Source: Halomonas nitroreducens
GTDB taxonomy: Bacteria > Pseudomonadota > Gammaproteobacteria > Pseudomonadales > Halomonadaceae
Length of the DNA: 64,000 bases
Reading direction: 5' to 3'
NCBI RefSeq assembly: GCF_003966155.1
Contig: NZ_RXNS01000011.1
Location: 1-64,000 of the forward strand
The translations under genes were made by a program, and so were the position numbers. The notes beneath the pieces are model-generated. The model ran no database searches. It saw only the letters and a list, made by a program, of their open reading frames with translations, and was not told the DNA's origin. Every line of letters begins with the position of its first letter. Position 1 is the first letter of the stretch. Of the stretch, positions 46,148 through 53,641 are shown in pieces.

Positions 46148-47569
46148 ATGACCCAGAGAATCCCCCTTCACGACCAGACGCCCGCCTCCGCGGTCGACCA
46201 CTATACGCCCGCCGAGACCCGGCAGGACGCCTACGCGCCGCGCCGGCACCTGTACGTCCGCGAGATCCAGGGACGCTTCCAGCGCCTGAGGCGTCATGCC
46301 AACTGGGGCCTCATGGCCCTGTACTTCGGCCTGCCCTGGCTGATCCTGGGGGACCGTCCGGCCGTGTGGTTCGACCTGCCATCCCGGGAATTCCATGTCC
46401 TCGGGACGACCTTCTATCCCCAGGAATTCATCCTGCTCGCCTGGATCCTGAGCATCTGTGCCTTCGGGCTCTTCCTGATCACCGTCTTTGCCGGCCGGGT
46501 CTGGTGCGGGTACACCTGCCCCCAGAGCGTCTGGACCTTCCTGTTCCTGTGGTTCGAGCATCGCCTGGAAGGCCCCCGACATCGCCGCATCCGGCGCGAC
46601 GGCCGCCCAGCGGACCTCGACACCTTGTGGCGCAAGACGGCCAAGCACGCGGCCTGGCTGATCATCGCTGCCGCCACCGGCGTGACCTTCGTCGGCTACT
46701 TCACTCCGATCCGCGATCTGGTCGCCGCACTACCGCTCCTCGAGGCCCACGGCTGGGCCTATTTCTGGATCGGCTTCTTCACTCTGTTCACCTACCTCAA
46801 CGCCGGCTGGCTGCGCGAGCAGGTATGCCTGCACATGTGCCCCTATGCCCGCTTCCAGGGCGTGATGTTCGACTCCGACACCCTGGTCGTCTCCTACGAC
46901 GCCGCCCGGGGGGAGCCGCGCGGCAAGTCCCGTGGCAAGGACGCGGCGAGCGGCGATTGCGTGGACTGCGACCTCTGCGTCCAGGTCTGCCCCACCGGCA
47001 TCGATATCCGCGATGGCCTGCAGTACGAGTGCATCGGCTGTGCTGCCTGCATCGACGCCTGCGACGGCGTCATGGCGCGCCTGAAGCGCCCGAAGGGACT
47101 GATCCGCTACACCACGGAGCATGCCCTGGCAGGACGGGCTTCCCGGCTCTGGCGCCCCCGGCTGCTGGGCTATCTCGCCGTCCTGGTCGTCATGGTCGGC
47201 ATGCTGGTTGTCAGCCTGCAGGGACGCACGCCGCTGGACCTGGACATCGAGCGCGACCGCGACCGCCTCTACGGGCAAGCGACGAGCGGCGAGATCACTA
47301 ATCGCTATCAGCTGACCATCCGCAACCTCGACGACAAGCCCCACCGCTATCGCCTCGCCGTCTCGGGTCTCCCGGGGCTGCGTGTGGAGGCCCCCAGAGT
47401 CATCCGGGTGGCGGCCCGGGACAGCCGGCGACTGCCGATTACCCTGCGCGTCGCGGACACGTCGCTCACCCAGCCGAGCCAGCCGGTGCGCGTGCGGGTC
47501 GAGGCCCTGGGCGCGCCGGCGCTCCAACGGGACGGCGAGACCCGCTTCCTGGGCCCCGTGCCCCGCTAA
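46148..47569 (+). CDS. ccoG: Cytochrome c oxidase accessory protein CcoG (FixG/RdxA)
   Basis: A 473-residue membrane protein with polyferredoxin features. Membrane segments lie near 55-75, 85-110, 160-185, 200-220 and 345-365. CGYTCPQSVW matches the NapH/CcoG motif, and a double 4Fe-4S domain CVDCDLCVQVCPTGIDIR...CIGCAACIDACD lies near 275-310. The C-terminal periplasmic Ig-like domain spans about 370-470. CcoG reduces copper during assembly of cbb3 oxidase. No ccoNOQP genes are in the window, so it is separated from its usual partners here. Confidence 0.93.
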   Translation: MTQRIPLHDQTPASAVDHYTPAETRQDAYAPRRHLYVREIQGRFQRLRRHANWGLMALYFGLPWLILGDRPAVWFDLPSREFHVLGTTFYPQEFILLAWILSICAFGLFLITVFAGRVWCGYTCPQSVWTFLFLWFEHRLEGPRHRRIRRDGRPADLDTLWRKTAKHAAWLIIAAATGVTFVGYFTPIRDLVAALPLLEAHGWAYFWIGFFTLFTYLNAGWLREQVCLHMCPYARFQGVMFDSDTLVVSYDAARGEPRGKSRGKDAASGDCVDCDLCVQVCPTGIDIRDGLQYECIGCAACIDACDGVMARLKRPKGLIRYTTEHALAGRASRLWRPRLLGYLAVLVVMVGMLVVSLQGRTPLDLDIERDRDRLYGQATSGEITNRYQLTIRNLDDKPHRYRLAVSGLPGLRVEAPRVIRVAARDSRRLPITLRVADTSLTQPSQPVRVRVEALGAPALQRDGETRFLGPVPR

Positions 47570-47653
47570 TGCCGCAGCTGACAGCGGGCACCAGGCACCC
47601 ATGCGAGCACGAGCCAGTTCCCGGTAGAACGGGGATGGCCGAGCCGGGATCGA

Positions 47654-47677
47654 GGGGCGAACGAGACGCTTCGCCCC
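47654..47677. terminator. Hairpin downstream of ccoG
   Basis: GGGGCGAA (47654-47661) pairs with TTCGCCCC (47670-47677), 85 bp after the ccoG stop, without a T run. The rest of the ccoG-tRNA gap (47570-47835) shows nothing else I can support. Confidence 0.4.
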
Positions 47678-47835
47678 GGCGCCGGGCGCCATGATCGGCT
47701 CCGGCGTCATCGACGCCAGGCGCTCTCCCCGTGCTTGGCCATCACGATGCCGGTGTCACTGGCAGGAAAGCTGCGGACACGCGAAGACACCGCGCCGATG
47801 GCGAGGGGAACGAAGACGAAACGGGAATGGCACAC

Positions 47836-47911
<76 letters not shown>

Positions 47912-47957
47912 ATGGCATGCTGGCCCGGAGCGGGCAAGGTACGTCTGGCAGGAAAGG

Positions 47958-48033
47958 TGGCTCCCCGAGCAGGACTCGAACCTGCGACCCAATGATTAAC
48001 AGTCATTTGCTCTACCAACTGAGCTATCGGGGA
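47958..48033 (-). tRNA. tRNA-Asn (GTT), copy 2
   Basis: A 76-nt cloverleaf with anticodon GTT, identical to the copy at 48075-48150. Separated by 46 bp from copy 3. CCA is encoded. Confidence 0.95.
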
Positions 48034-48074
48034 ATGACCTGATTACCTCTGTGCTCGACGCTCTGGGGCGAAGC

Positions 48075-48150
48075 TGGCTCCCCGAGCAGGACTCGAACCT
48101 GCGACCCAATGATTAACAGTCATTTGCTCTACCAACTGAGCTATCGGGGA
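48075..48150 (-). tRNA. tRNA-Asn (GTT), copy 1 (proximal to promoter)
   Basis: A 76-nt cloverleaf with anticodon GTT and CCA encoded. First of three tandem genes behind the promoter at 48172-48199. Confidence 0.95.
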
Positions 48151-48171
48151 ATGGCCTCGAGCACGGGGCGT

Positions 48172-48199
48172 AGTATACGGATCGGCTTGTAAACGTCAA
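48172..48199 (-). promoter_or_regulatory. Promoter of the tRNA-Asn array
   Basis: On the minus strand TTGACG (48199-48194), a 16-bp spacer and TATACT (48177-48172), followed by a GC-rich discriminator (ACGCCCCG) typical of growth-rate-controlled tRNA promoters. Confidence 0.82.
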
Positions 48200-48240
48200 G
48201 TGTCTCTCCGCCTCCCGCCCTGGCCTGCCCCGCAACGCAA

Positions 48241-48273
48241 GACGCCCGCTCGACCTGAGGCCAAGCGGGCGTC
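48241..48273 (-). terminator. Hairpin after tRNA-Met copy 2
   Basis: GACGCCCGCT (48241-48250) pairs with AGCGGGCGTC (48264-48273), 11 bp after the tRNA 3' end on the minus strand, with only a short T pair following. Confidence 0.6.
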
Positions 48274-48284
48274 CTGTGCTGTCC

Positions 48285-48361
48285 TGGTGGCTACGCCCTG
48301 ATTCGAACAGGGGACCCCATCATTATGAGTGATGTGCTCTAACCAGCTGAGCTACGTAGCC
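48285..48361 (-). tRNA. tRNA-Met (CAT, elongator), copy 2
   Basis: A 77-nt gene, identical in sequence to the copy at 40668-40744 but in opposite orientation. CCA encoded. Lies upstream of the tRNA-Asn array. Confidence 0.95.
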
Positions 48362-48479
48362 ATTTTCGCTTCACGGGGCATGGCCCAAGCGACGGGTGGG
48401 GATTATGCATGGCGGCCCGCCCCTTGGCAAGCCCGACATGGCCCCCACCCAAGACGCTACGGCATGTCGCGAGCGTCCC

Positions 48480-49430
48480 TCATTCCTCGATGGACAGCGC
48501 CTCCTTCACTGCCGGCAGGCCCGGCTCGCCGTCCCGGGTAGTGACACCCTCGAGCCAGCCCTCGAGCACCTGCGGATGGGCCTGGAGATAGTCACGGGCG
48601 GCATCGCGAGGATCGGCGCCCTCGTCCATGATCTCGCCCATCAGCTGGTTCTCCATTTCCAGGGTGAAGGAGAGGTTGCCCAGCAGCTCACCGACGTTAC
48701 TGCACTCCTCGGCGAAGCCGGCGCGGGTATTGGTGTAGACGGTGGCCCCGCCGAGGTTGGGACCGAAGTAGTCATCGGCGCCCTCGAGGTAGGCGATGTC
48801 GAAGTTGGTGTTCATGGGATGCGGCTCCCAGCCGAGGAACACCATCCACTTCTCGTCCGGCGTGCGGGCGCGCAGCTCGGCGAGCATGCCCGCCTCGCTG
48901 GAATCGACCAGCTGCCAGTCGCCAAGGCCGAAGGCGTCGTCGTCGATCATGTCCTGAATCAGCTGATTGCCGTCGTTGCCGGCCTCGATGCCGTGCAGCT
49001 TGCCATCGAAGTTGTCGGCATGCTCGTCCAGGTCGGCCACCGAGGTCACCCCGGCGTCATAGACGTACTGCGGCACCGCCAGGGTGTACTTGGCCCCCTC
49101 CAGGTTGGCGCCCAGCCGATCCACCTGGCCCCGCTCCACATAGGGATCGCTGATCGAGGCCATGGACGGCATCCAGTTGCCGAGGAAGACATCGAAGTCG
49201 CCGTTCTTCATGCCCGAGTAGGCGATCGGCACCGAGACGGTGTCGATACGGGTCTCGTAGCCCAGCGCCTCGAGCACCTCGGTGGTCAGGGCGGTGGTCG
49301 CGGTGATGTCCGTCCAGCCGACCTCGGCGAAGTGCACGCTCTGGCAGCTCTGGTCCTCGGCGGCCATCAGCAGCGGCGAAGCGGTCAGCGAAAGCGCGGC
49401 GGTTGCCAGGCCCACGGTCATCTTGTTCAT
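48480..49430 (-). CDS. choX: Choline ABC transporter substrate-binding protein
   Basis: A 316-residue periplasmic protein of the OpuAC/ChoX family with a signal peptide (MTVGLATAALSLTASPLLMAAEDQ). Typical segments are VHFAEVGWTDITATTALTTEVLEALGY, VFLGNWMPSM, GKLHGIEAGNDGNQLIQDMI and FLGWEPHPMN. The aromatic residues of these stretches form the quaternary-ammonium binding cage in ChoX. An ATG at 49436 lies only 2 bp from GGGAG; the ATG at 49430 has better spacing. It diverges from betI, so choline uptake and oxidation appear to be controlled together. The permease and ATPase partners are not adjacent. Confidence 0.87.
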   Translation of the reverse strand: MNKMTVGLATAALSLTASPLLMAAEDQSCQSVHFAEVGWTDITATTALTTEVLEALGYETRIDTVSVPIAYSGMKNGDFDVFLGNWMPSMASISDPYVERGQVDRLGANLEGAKYTLAVPQYVYDAGVTSVADLDEHADNFDGKLHGIEAGNDGNQLIQDMIDDDAFGLGDWQLVDSSEAGMLAELRARTPDEKWMVFLGWEPHPMNTNFDIAYLEGADDYFGPNLGGATVYTNTRAGFAEECSNVGELLGNLSFTLEMENQLMGEIMDEGADPRDAARDYLQAHPQVLEGWLEGVTTRDGEPGLPAVKEALSIEE

Positions 49431-49505
49431 TGACATGTCTCCCTTGGGTTGGACGTTGAGTATAGGCAGGATCGAGGTCCTACCGGTTGCCGATCACTTT
49501 TATTG

Positions 49506-49519
49506 ATTGAACGTTCAAT
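49506..49519. promoter_or_regulatory. BetI-type operator
   Basis: ATTGAACGTTCAAT is a perfect 14-bp palindrome between divergent choX and betI, of the form known for BetI sites in gammaproteobacteria. It lies 75 bp from the choX start and 81 bp from betI, and probably represses both in the absence of choline. Confidence 0.8.
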
Positions 49520-49600
49520 AAAAAAATGGCAAGCTGTGGCTATGTTAACCATGCTTCCGGGCATGGAAGCAAGACGCACGCCGAGAGAGGAGTCAGCAAG

Positions 49601-50236
49601 GTGCCCAAGGTCGGAATGGAACCCATCCGTCGCCAGCAGCTGATCAAGGCTACCATGGCGGCCATCGACGAGGTCGGCCTGGCCGATGCTACCGTGATGC
49701 GCATCGCCCGCCATGCCGGCGTCTCCGCCGGCATCATCAGCCATTACTTCGGCGGCAAGGATGGCCTGCTGGAGGCCACCATGCGCCAGATCCTCAGCGA
49801 TCTGGGCGAGGCCGTCACCGCACGCCGCCGGGCCCTGGCGACGAAGGCCCCCGAGGCACACCTGGCAGCGATCATCGATGGCAACTTCGACCGCAGCCAG
49901 GTCACCGGCCCGGTGGCCAAGACCTGGCTGGCCTTCTGGGCCAGCAGCATGCACCAGCCGCAGCTGCAGCGCCTGCAGCAGGTCAACGATCGCCGCCTCT
50001 ACGCCAACCTCTGCCACCAGCTGCGTCGCCTGCTGCCCCGCGAGGAGGCCCGCGATGCGGCCCGGGCGCTGGCCGCGATGATCGACGGCCTGTGGCTGCG
50101 CGGCGCCCTCACCCCCGATGGACTGGACACCGATTATGCCCGGCGCCAGGCCCGGGAATACCTCGACCAGCTGCTCCGCGCCCACGGCGTCGCCACGACA
50201 CCGACGACTCCCAGCCCCGTTTCCACCGAGTCCTGA
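49601..50236 (+). CDS. betI: Choline-responsive transcriptional repressor BetI (TetR family)
   Basis: A 211-residue TetR repressor closely similar to E. coli BetI. It begins [26 protein letters not shown], with the [36 protein letters not shown], followed by [26 protein letters not shown] and [16 protein letters not shown]. The start is taken as GTG 49601 because AGGAG lies 8 bp before it and E. coli BetI starts at the same place; an ATG at 49526 opens a longer frame without family support. First gene of betI-betB-betA. Confidence 0.93.
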   Translation: MPKVGMEPIRRQQLIKATMAAIDEVGLADATVMRIARHAGVSAGIISHYFGGKDGLLEATMRQILSDLGEAVTARRRALATKAPEAHLAAIIDGNFDRSQVTGPVAKTWLAFWASSMHQPQLQRLQQVNDRRLYANLCHQLRRLLPREEARDAARALAAMIDGLWLRGALTPDGLDTDYARRQAREYLDQLLRAHGVATTPTTPSPVSTES

Positions 50237-50247
50237 CTGGAGGTCCC

Positions 50248-51717
50248 ATGACCCACCACGCTACCGAAACCCTCTACATCAACGGCCGCCGAGTGGATGC
50301 CACTTCCGGCAAGAGCTTCCCGGTCGTCAATCCCTATGACGGCAGCACCCTGGCCGACGTGCAGCAGGCCAGCGAGGCGGACGTGGACGCCGCCGTCGCC
50401 GCGGCGCGCCGTGGCCAGCAGGCCTGGGCGGCCATGACCGGCATGGAGCGCGGGCGCATCCTGCAGCGCGCCGTGGCGCTGCTCCGCGAGCGCAACGATG
50501 CCATCGCCGAGCTCGAGAGCCGCAACACCGGCAAGCCGATCAGCGAGACCGCCGCGGTGGACATCGTCACCGGTGCCGACGTGCTCGAGTACTACGCCGG
50601 CCTGGCTCCGGCGATCGAGGGTAGCCAGATCCCGCTGCGGGAATCCTCCTTCGTCTATACCCGTCGCGAGCCGCTGGGCGTGATCGGCGCCATCGGCGCC
50701 TGGAACTACCCGATCCAGATCGCCTGCTGGAAGTCGGCCCCGGCGCTGGCCGCCGGCAACGCCGTGGTCTTCAAGCCCAGCGAGGTCACGCCGCTGACCG
50801 TGATGGCGCTGGCCGAGATCTTCACCGAGGCCGGCCTGCCCGATGGCGTCTTCAACGTGGTGCACGGCGACGGCCGCGTCGGCCAGCTGCTCACCGGCCA
50901 TGCCGGCATCGACAAGGTGTCCTTCACCGGCGAGGTGGGCACCGGCAAGCAGGTGATGTCCGCCTCCGCGGCGTCCAGCCTCAAGGACGTGACCATGGAG
51001 CTGGGTGGCAAGTCGCCGCTGATCGTCTTCGACGATGCCGACCTGGACCGTGCCGCGGACGCCGCCATGATGGCCAACTTCTACTCCAGCGGGCAGATCT
51101 GCACCAACGGCACCCGGGTCTTCGTGGCGCGCGGCGTCAAGGAGGCCTTCGAGGGCAAGATCGCCGAGCGCGTGGCGCGCATCAAGGCCGGTGACCCGCT
51201 GGACCCGGCGGTCAACTTCGGCCCCCTGGTCAGCTTCGAGCACCAGGAGAAGGTGCTGTCCTACATCGCCGTCGGCAAGCAGGAAGGCGCCCGGGTACTG
51301 GCCGGCGGCGAGGCCTGGGATCAGGGCGACTACGCCGACGGGGCCTGGGCCGCGCCCACGGTGTTCACCGACTGCAGCGACGAGATGCGCATCGTGCGCG
51401 AGGAGATCTTCGGTCCGGTGATGTCGATCCTCGCCTTCGACGACGAGGAGGAGGTGATCCGCCGCGCCAATGACACTTCCTACGGCCTGGCCGCCGGCGT
51501 CTTCACCGAGGGCCTGAACCGCGCCCACCGGGTCATCCAGCGCCTGGAGGCCGGGATCTGCTGGATCAACACCTGGGGCGAGTCCCCCGCCGAGATGCCG
51601 GTGGGCGGCTACAAGCAGTCCGGCGTGGGCCGCGAGAACGGCGTCGAGACCCTGGCCCACTACACCCAGACCAAGTCGGTGCAAGTCGAGATGGGGCCCT
51701 TCGAGTCCGTGTTCTAG
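50248..51717 (+). CDS. betB: Betaine-aldehyde dehydrogenase
   Basis: A 489-residue NAD(P)-dependent aldehyde dehydrogenase, which oxidises betaine aldehyde to glycine betaine, the main compatible solute of halophiles. The catalytic Glu251 ([10 protein letters not shown]) and Cys285 ([11 protein letters not shown]) are visible, with the cofactor segment [20 protein letters not shown] and the C-terminal [23 protein letters not shown] characteristic of BetB. The frame is open upstream, but the ATG at 50248 follows GGAGG by 5 bp and starts 11 bp after betI. Confidence 0.95.
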   Translation: MTHHATETLYINGRRVDATSGKSFPVVNPYDGSTLADVQQASEADVDAAVAAARRGQQAWAAMTGMERGRILQRAVALLRERNDAIAELESRNTGKPISETAAVDIVTGADVLEYYAGLAPAIEGSQIPLRESSFVYTRREPLGVIGAIGAWNYPIQIACWKSAPALAAGNAVVFKPSEVTPLTVMALAEIFTEAGLPDGVFNVVHGDGRVGQLLTGHAGIDKVSFTGEVGTGKQVMSASAASSLKDVTMELGGKSPLIVFDDADLDRAADAAMMANFYSSGQICTNGTRVFVARGVKEAFEGKIAERVARIKAGDPLDPAVNFGPLVSFEHQEKVLSYIAVGKQEGARVLAGGEAWDQGDYADGAWAAPTVFTDCSDEMRIVREEIFGPVMSILAFDDEEEVIRRANDTSYGLAAGVFTEGLNRAHRVIQRLEAGICWINTWGESPAEMPVGGYKQSGVGRENGVETLAHYTQTKSVQVEMGPFESVF

Positions 51718-51734
51718 TCCGACGCCCCGCCCAC

Positions 51735-51758
51735 GGTCACGGGGGAGCCCCCGTGACC
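51735..51758 (+). other. Hairpin between betB and betA
   Basis: GGTCACGGGGG (51735-51745) is perfectly complementary to CCCCCGTGACC (51748-51758), inside the operon and 48 bp before betA. No T run follows. It may stabilise the betIB transcript end or reduce betA expression. Confidence 0.55.
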
Positions 51759-51806
51759 GGCCGTTTCCGTCCCCGTTCCATCTTGCTGCTTGAGGAGGGC
51801 TTGTCG

Positions 51807-53498
51807 ATGTCACAGGCTCGCGAGTTCGATTACGTCATCATCGGCGCCGGTTCCGCCGGCAACGTCCTGGCCACCCGCCTCACCGAGGATCCCGACGTCA
51901 GCGTGCTGCTGCTCGAGGCCGGCGGTCCGGACCATCGCTTCGACTTCCGCACCCAGATGCCGGCGGCCCTGGCCTACCCGTTGCAGGGCAAGCGCTACAA
52001 CTGGGCCTTCGAGACCGACCCGGAGCCGCACATGGACGGCCGGCGCATGGAGTGTGGCCGTGGCAAGGGGCTGGGCGGCTCCTCGCTGATCAACGGCATG
52101 TGCTACATCCGCGGCAACGCCCTGGACTACGACGGCTGGGCCAAGCGTGCCGGCCTCGAGGACTGGACCTACGCCGACTGCCTGCCCTACTTCAAGAAGG
52201 CCGAGACCCGCGACATCGGCCCCAACGCCTATCACGGCGGTGACGGCCCGGTCAGCGTGACGACGCCGAAGGAGGGCAACAATCCCCTCTACCATGCCTT
52301 CATCGAGGCGGGACAGCAGGCCGGCTACCCGGCCACCGAGGACGTCAACGGCTACCAGCAGGAAGGCTTCGGCCCCATGGACCGCTTCGTCACCCCCAAC
52401 GGGCGCCGCGCCTCCACGGCCCGCGGCTACCTGGACCAGGCCAAGGGGCGGCCGAACCTGACCATCGAGACCCGGGCGACCACCGATGTCATCACCTTCG
52501 AGGGCAAGCGGGCCACCGGCGTGCGCTACGAGCGTCGCGGCCAGACCCGGCAGGTCCATGCCCGCCGCGAGGTGCTGTTGTGCGCCGGCGCCATCGCCTC
52601 GCCGCAGATCCTGCAGCGCTCCGGGGTCGGCCCCCGCGACGTGCTCGAGGAACTCGGCATCCCCCCGGTGCAGATCAACGACAACGTCGGCGCGCACCTC
52701 CAGGATCACCTCGAGATGTATATCCAGTACGAGTGCAAGCAGCCGATCTCGCTGTACCCGGCGCTGAAGTGGTACAACCAGCCGAAGATCGGTGCCGAGT
52801 GGATGTTCCTGGGCACCGGCGTGGGTGCCAGCAACCAGTTCGAGGCGGCGGGCTTCATCCGCTCGAGTGACGAGGAGGCATGGCCCAACCTGCAGTACCA
52901 CTTCCTGCCCATCGCCATCAGCTACAACGGCAAGAGTGCGGTGCAGGCCCACGGCTTCCAGGCCCATGTCGGCTCCATGCGCTCCGAGAGCGAGGGGCGC
53001 GTGCGCCTGACTTCCCGGGACCCCAAGGCCGCGCCCTCGATCCTGTTCAACTACATGTCCACCGAGAAGGACTGGCAGGAGTTCCGCGACGCCATCCGCC
53101 TGACCCGGGAGATCATCGCCCAGCCGGCCTTCGACGCTTACCGCGGCCGGGAGATCTCGCCGGGGCCGGACGTGCAGACCGACGCCGAGCTGGACGCCTT
53201 CGTCCGCGAGCACGCCGAGACCGCCTATCACCCCTGCGGCAGCTGCCGCATGGGCGAGGGGGATGACGCCGTGGTCGACGGCACCGGCCGGGTACATGGC
53301 CTGGAGGGCCTGAGGGTGGTCGATGCCTCGCTGTTCCCGGTGATCCCCACCGGCAACCTCAACGCGCCGACGATCATGCTGGCGGAGAAGATGGCCGACA
53401 AGATCCGCGGCCGCGAGCCGCTGCCAAGCAGCGACGCCCCCTACTACGTGGCGGGCGACGCCCCCGCCCAGCGCGAGCCGATGCGCCGCCTGGGCTGA
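51807..53498 (+). CDS. betA: Choline dehydrogenase BetA
   Basis: A 563-residue GMC oxidoreductase, which oxidises choline to betaine aldehyde at the membrane with FAD. It shows [22 protein letters not shown] (dinucleotide loop at 13-18), [23 protein letters not shown] (GMC signature 1), [16 protein letters not shown] (signature 2), and the active-site His in [11 protein letters not shown]. The frame extends upstream, but the ATG at 51807 is preceded by GAGGAGGG and starts the family N-terminus. Last gene of the operon, with a terminator after it. Confidence 0.95.
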   Translation: MSQAREFDYVIIGAGSAGNVLATRLTEDPDVSVLLLEAGGPDHRFDFRTQMPAALAYPLQGKRYNWAFETDPEPHMDGRRMECGRGKGLGGSSLINGMCYIRGNALDYDGWAKRAGLEDWTYADCLPYFKKAETRDIGPNAYHGGDGPVSVTTPKEGNNPLYHAFIEAGQQAGYPATEDVNGYQQEGFGPMDRFVTPNGRRASTARGYLDQAKGRPNLTIETRATTDVITFEGKRATGVRYERRGQTRQVHARREVLLCAGAIASPQILQRSGVGPRDVLEELGIPPVQINDNVGAHLQDHLEMYIQYECKQPISLYPALKWYNQPKIGAEWMFLGTGVGASNQFEAAGFIRSSDEEAWPNLQYHFLPIAISYNGKSAVQAHGFQAHVGSMRSESEGRVRLTSRDPKAAPSILFNYMSTEKDWQEFRDAIRLTREIIAQPAFDAYRGREISPGPDVQTDAELDAFVREHAETAYHPCGSCRMGEGDDAVVDGTGRVHGLEGLRVVDASLFPVIPTGNLNAPTIMLAEKMADKIRGREPLPSSDAPYYVAGDAPAQREPMRRLG

Positions 53499-53518
53499 CC
53501 CGCTCGGTCTTCCTCCCT

Positions 53519-53544
53519 ACGCCCCGCCTCGCGCGGGGCGTTTT
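53519..53544 (+). terminator. Terminator after betA
   Basis: ACGCCCCGC (53519-53527) pairs with GCGGGGCGT (53533-53541) around 5 nt, followed by four T in all (53541-53544). Confidence 0.85.
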
Positions 53545-53605
53545 CGTTGGTGGTCGCGCAGGATTCGGTGGTGGTCAGGCGGCGTTTCTTGCGCTAGGCT
53601 GAAGG

Positions 53606-53627
53606 AATTCAAACAAGTGTTCGAATT
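53606..53627. promoter_or_regulatory. Palindrome before fadE, likely fatty-acid regulator site
   Basis: TTCAAACAAGTGTTCGAA (53608-53625) is a near-palindrome of the form TTCnAACAnnTGTTnGAA, extended to 22 bp by AATT on both sides and flanked by two GAATTC sites. It lies 14 bp before the fadE ATG. PsrA-type TetR repressors of fatty-acid genes recognise comparable GAAAC/GTTTC-like sites. Confidence 0.55.
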
Positions 53628-53641
53628 CGACGGAGCCCTCC

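Noticed and set aside
48329..48541. Short ORF starting in the tRNA-Met gene (also seen at the other tRNA-Met copy)
   Set aside because: Its first residues are simply the antisense of the tRNA, which explains the apparent conservation between both sites.
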